DNA of 64,000 nucleotides from Phoronis australis (Eukaryota; Phoronida; Phoronidae). The notes beneath the pieces are model-generated. The model did not search any database, was not told the origin of the DNA, and saw only the letters and a list, made by a program, of their open reading frames with translations. The translations under genes and the position numbers were made by a program. This document shows positions 59,901 to 64,000 of this stretch, piece after piece (the stretch's first letter is position 1; each line of letters opens with the position of its first letter). The stretch is from assembly GCA_002633005.1 (NCBI GenBank), contig NMRA01000059.1, positions 1,079,133-1,143,132 on the forward strand, in the 5' to 3' direction.

Positions 59901-61024
59901 GCTTTCCTCGGGCGTCAGCGAGACAAAGCGCTAAGCAGTCGATTAGACACCGACAACATCACAAAATTTGCAAGAAACGTGTCTTTACTTTTGAGAAAAT
60001 GTTTTTCAAAAGACTTAATGACTATAGTTTGAACGATACGACCACTATTGTTTTCTATACTCACTTTAATCCACGAAAACGTCCAATTTACCTTCTGGCT
60101 GTTAATAAATTCTCTGTAGGCGGAGCGTAGTTGACAGTTTGCCAACACACGCGACAGTCATTAGCATATCAAGGCCTGAATAGATTTGGTGGTAAACAAA
60201 TTCTATTATTACTATATACAACAAAAGCGTGTGTGTGTGTACGATATTGCACTCAGTCATGCCATGAGGGTTGTCGACAGCTGTCGCATTTACATCCAAT
60301 AAGACAATGTCAAAGTCGGTTCAAAGTGACTTATGCAAAATTTGCGAGGATTTTTGAATAATTTGAAGAGAGTCACATTCACGGGATGCTAAATACTTAG
60401 ATGTCATGACGATAGTCATTCAAAGCTACGATTACAAGAGTGTTTGGCAAATGAACCAGTAACACAGCAAGTGGTCGTATTAGTGGGCCTTGAACCCTGA
60501 GCCTTTTGAGCACGTAAGCTTGAGTCTTGTCTTGGTCACCGATTTTAATAATCTCAGTCCCCTGAACTGTTTTGTGGTTTGAGCATTAGTATAGAATAAT
60601 CAATGACACATGAACGTTCGTTTCAGTCAGCAAGAGTCTCGATTTGGAACGTGTCACAATTTCACGTTGAATTTTGGTCTGAACTTTGATTAAGGAATCT
60701 TACCGTCATAAAGCTATTTCTCCCTAGCTCAGAAATCAAATAGATGTTATAACGACATGCGGTCAAAAGTTAAGTTCCTTTTTATTCAAATTAGAAGGTG
60801 CATGGGAAATAATGGCAGTTGGTTTTTGCAGCGATTCCATGGTCTGTGTGAAGAATCATAGGCTTGCTGTGAGTCCCTGCAAGAAGTAACGAACTATCTC
60901 TTTTTCTCAAGTTCAGTTATCACTTCTAGTAATCTGAGACCAAGTTTATAACGCGAAGTGAGATAAATCTTAATTACTTTTTCACAGAAGGCGAGTTTCA
61001 TAGCAAACATGAGGGAAATGCATG

Positions 61025-61200
61025 GGCGCAGCATGCACTGAAATAAGTGGAGGGCTATAACCCCCCTGCCCCTTATATGGTGTCTAAGTGGAGGGCTATA
61101 TAACCCCCTGCCCCCTATATGGTGTCCATAGGCGATTCAGCACTGAAAAACTGGGGGCTATAGCCTCCCCCCCTCCCCCAGCCCCCTATGGTGCGTCGCC
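61025..61200. repeat. degenerate repeat, AGTGGAGGGCTATA...CCCCCTG units
   Basis: Two adjacent copies of a roughly 44-bp unit (AAGTGGAGGGCTATA, then C-run and TATATGGTGTC) are followed by a looser third, with GGGGGCTATAGCC and CCCCCTATGGTG. Probably a decayed mobile-element end. Confidence 0.6.
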
Positions 61201-61561
61201 ACAATGGCAAAAATACACCGGAGCGTGCATTTCAGTTCTTATAAATCGTAGAAACTGTCGGTGTCATTTTCTCTTTTTAGCGTGAATTGGTAAATTGTTA
61301 GCAGTTCACTTGTATGCAGGGGCGTACATCTTCGACAACTACGCGACGATCACAATGCTCGTCATACTTCAAGCAAGACGGAATCTTTACCAAATATTGT
61401 GTACGTGGTGGGTTTTGCAGCACAATAAAAATCCAGATCAGTAAAATAACACGCAATCGGAAAAATGCGTGTACTTGTAGCCTACCTGAGACAATAACAA
61501 AACGAAAATAGTGAAACACTACCCGTTACAGCCCATGCGAGCACCCGGGGGGGGGGGGGCG

Positions 61562-61568
61562 NNNNNNN
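61562..61568. other. small gap (7 N) after poly-G
   Basis: Seven unresolved bases directly after a run of Gs and a C, a likely homopolymer sequencing failure. Confidence 0.95.
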
Positions 61569-63492
61569 CTAAACAAGCACAAACGCGCAATTCACAGTGG
61601 TGCGCCCGTTTTTTTTTATTAATTTTTTTTAATCCGCCCGCTATTTTGTTACTAAAAGATCCCCAATGTTAGGAATACGAGCCCCCCCCCCATTGTGAAG
61701 GCTGGGTGTGCGCATGCAGCCACTCTCCTATGCGAGAGCCTCAACCACCCCATCCCCACAAGTACCCCCCTGTAAACGTGGGCTCATTAATGAAGCTGAA
61801 TAATGCACCGATGAGAACTTTGGTCAAAATCATGCTACGGGACCAACATATTTCCACATTACAGTTTCCATGACTACCTGAATTTTCCAGTACGTACATT
61901 CGTACTTGAAGCAACAGCGTTCTTTATATGAGAACTTGTCCAATCGATATCTGTGCCCGTTCACTTGAAAAAGTGACTTTGGCTAATTTCATGTGTTAAC
62001 TGGTAACAGACGGCACAAAGCATTTATGAAAAAACATTTAAAGCTCACAATAATAGAACACGGGTCTAATTTATCTGCTCATTCTGTGGCACCGAGCAAA
62101 GTGCTCTTTAGTTTGAAAGAACGCTGACAAAATAATTGCTGACATCTGGTTTTAGAGCAATTTGAACGTCAGCTGTTTGCGACCAACTTTTTACCAAAAT
62201 GATTACGTTGTGAATGGCACGCGTCATAGCGGCAGTTGACTTAGGAAATTAAAACAACCATTGCTACGTAAGCCGCTGCAGTATTGTTATCATCATGTTT
62301 GGACAAGTGGTAGACGATCGATATGTGTCCACCTTTTCTTTGCCAGATAGCAAACTAATCCGTTGCGCCAGCTGGCGGATATTTCGGCCAATCACAGGTC
62401 TGAATAACGGCGTTTGGCAGAAGAATCAAAGAATATACGAAAAGAAAAGAGTAATAGACGAGCTGTAGAGCTGGAAATCATAATGAACTGGAACTCATAA
62501 TGAACCATAGTCCATATTATATGTATGGTCTTTTATACGGGTGGACAATTCATTATGTCCACATTTAATACCGCCACTTGCCGCGGTTACATTGTCACAT
62601 TGCCTCAACTAGCGAGTATCTAAATACCACTACCTAAAGATTTTTAAAAATTGACATATGTTTTAATTCTTTGTCGTTTATCTTAATATGTAAAAATGAA
62701 TGTCAAGGTGATCATGTTCTCTGTATTTTGTATAGATTAGAGACATATTTAATTGTTTTAAAGCTTACAGTAAATATATAGAACCAAAAGTAATGTCGTA
62801 GTGTGTTTTTTCGTCATTCACATACATTTTTATTTAATCCTTAGGCATGTTAAGTGGCTTTTATATCTCAGTGATATTTGCGGGATGATCCCGACTTACG
62901 AAAAGTACGTTTTCTCATAAAAAACATAAAAACCAATAAGATATACTGTTTTATGAATCTAAGAAGTCCATTACATCACAAAAGCACCCAAATTGTATTT
63001 TTTCGTTCTTACAAAGGTAAAAGGTTCAAGCAAAACTACTTGTCTTTATGGCAGTTTATCTAAATTTCCAATAGAATGAAAGAATTTATAGTACTGATTC
63101 CTCATTCCTTATATAGAAAACTCATTCAGTGTAGCCATATAAACCAGTGGATTTTTTTTACTTTTAACTCAAAAGTTAGCCATGATTTTGCAAAAGAGAT
63201 GACCTTTGTAATTGTGCGTTCATTCATAACAAACCATGTTAAAATTGAGATGAGGGGAGTCGTTCAATAGTTAGAGTGTCCTGACGAGGTAAGTTCGTTC
63301 TTGGCACGAGCCTATTGTTCTAACATTCGCTATCTCGTGTTAAAATGACAGGTGTGCACGGCGATAGCGGTCAGGACAGCCAGTCATATTGATCGATGCT
63401 AGCATTTGTCTTTAGTAAACACGAGAAACCGCAAAATCTAACCAACTACGGTAATCCACTTTGAAAAGATAACTAACGATAGAGTATCACAG

Positions 63493-63657
63493 ATGCGTGT
63501 ATTGTTTCTAGTCACATTGATAATAGTTTGCGCAAAGACGAAGGGTAATAGAAAATTGGATCACCTGGCTACGTCGGGACCGAGGTTAGCGGTTCTTTCT
63601 TTAGTGTGTATTCACAAATACCATATTGTTAGTGAACGGAATACCCTAAAACTTTAA
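63493..63657 (+). CDS. weak candidate: signal-peptide-like short frame or first exon
   Basis: The ATG at 63493 opens MRVLFLVTLIIVCAKTKGNR, a basic N-terminus followed by a hydrophobic core and small residues, which looks like a secretion signal. The frame runs 54 codons to a TAA. GGGTAATA near 63545 or GAGGTTAGC near 63584 could be donors, making this a first exon of a secreted protein that continues beyond the window. There is no homology to support it, and short hydrophobic frames occur by chance in AT-rich DNA. Confidence 0.2.
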   Translation: MRVLFLVTLIIVCAKTKGNRKLDHLATSGPRLAVLSLVCIHKYHIVSERNTLKL

Positions 63658-64000
63658 AACAATGTTCCTTGTGTTGTTATATTTTGTTGTGTTTACATAA
63701 AACATTTACCGTTCGTCTTCGTTTGATGTTGCAACATAAATTGTGTGAATGTGATCACAAGACCATTTGGTGAGATCGCGATGATGAGGTTGATGAGGTT
63801 GATGAGTTCAACAGTCGTTTTGTCATGATTGGGTTTAATAAAGCCGTTCAAAAAATATACCGTGTGAGGCTGGTGGCGTATTTATGCAATGGTCATTTTG
63901 GATGTTTTAAAATTCTGATGTATTGCATGTTCATGGATTTGGTATTTCTAAAATATCGCATAATCTTAATTTAGAAGAGCAGTTATCTTATCTCCACATA

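Larger units (their letters stand above)
59901..64000. other. upstream flank of CDKN1
   Basis: No supported gene. Contains a short GTGTGTGTGT run near 60230, a degenerate GC-rich repeat (61025-61200), a poly-G run and 7-N gap (61544-61568), and unremarkable AT-rich DNA. One short + strand frame near the right edge starts like a signal peptide (see 63493-63657). Confidence 0.6.

Noticed and set aside
63255-63305. tRNA or tRNA-derived SINE (TAGTTAGAGTG ... AGTTCGTTC)
   Set aside because: Box A and box B are only loosely matched, and no cloverleaf or acceptor stem can be drawn.

Overview
The window is a piece of an animal (metazoan) nuclear genome. It is AT-rich, dominated by long introns and intergenic DNA, with GT-AG introns, abundant minisatellites, MITE-like transposons and two assembly gaps. 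There is no prokaryotic gene organisation. The protein motifs and intron-rich structure suggest an invertebrate bilaterian, with a hemichordate, cephalochordate, echinoderm or lophotrochozoan all possible; the sequence alone does not let me choose.

Two genes can be supported, and they face each other tail to tail. (1) On the + strand, positions 3207-36300 hold the last four coding exons of a KCNQ1-type voltage-gated potassium channel: the linker, calmodulin-binding helix B plus helix C, the helix C end plus linker, and the helix D coiled coil with the stop. The last intron is 31 kb. Channel exons upstream of helix B lie to the left of the window. (2) On the - strand, positions 59773-55206 encode a complete two-coding-exon CIP/KIP cyclin-dependent kinase inhibitor (CDKN1, p21/p27/p57 family; dacapo-like) of about 170 residues. 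It has the RxLFG cyclin-binding motif, the CDK-binding core, and a PIP-degron-like PCNA motif assembled across the splice junction. A strong donor 4 bases after the stop and a good acceptor near 50238 indicate a third, 3'UTR exon that probably ends near 47.56 kb.

Human KCNQ1 and CDKN1C are neighbours in the same convergent arrangement on 11p15.5, the Beckwith-Wiedemann imprinted domain. The window therefore looks like an invertebrate version of that pair, and this is its main point of interest.

Layout: 1-3206 KCNQ intron with an 83-bp tandem repeat and a degenerate module cluster carrying CTCF-core-like motifs; 3207-5025 three KCNQ exons, with a 24-bp minisatellite just before one and decayed tandem copies of its tail just after it; 5026-36198 giant intron with an AT microsatellite, hairpins, a transposon/minisatellite higher-order array (7.2-10.1 kb), a 44-bp array running into a gap (14.7-15.7 kb), further minisatellites and a pair of dispersed MITE-like elements; 36199-36300 last KCNQ exon, then 3'UTR with a 29-bp tandem repeat; 37.1-47.5 kb intergenic, with a foldback MITE, a perfect GC-rich hairpin and CpG-rich stretches; 47.5-59.8 kb the CDKN1 gene; 59.8-64 kb CDKN1 promoter and upstream DNA. 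The + strand is visibly T-rich through the KCNQ gene to about 41.5 kb and A-rich from about 47.4 to 59.8 kb, which agrees with convergent transcription.
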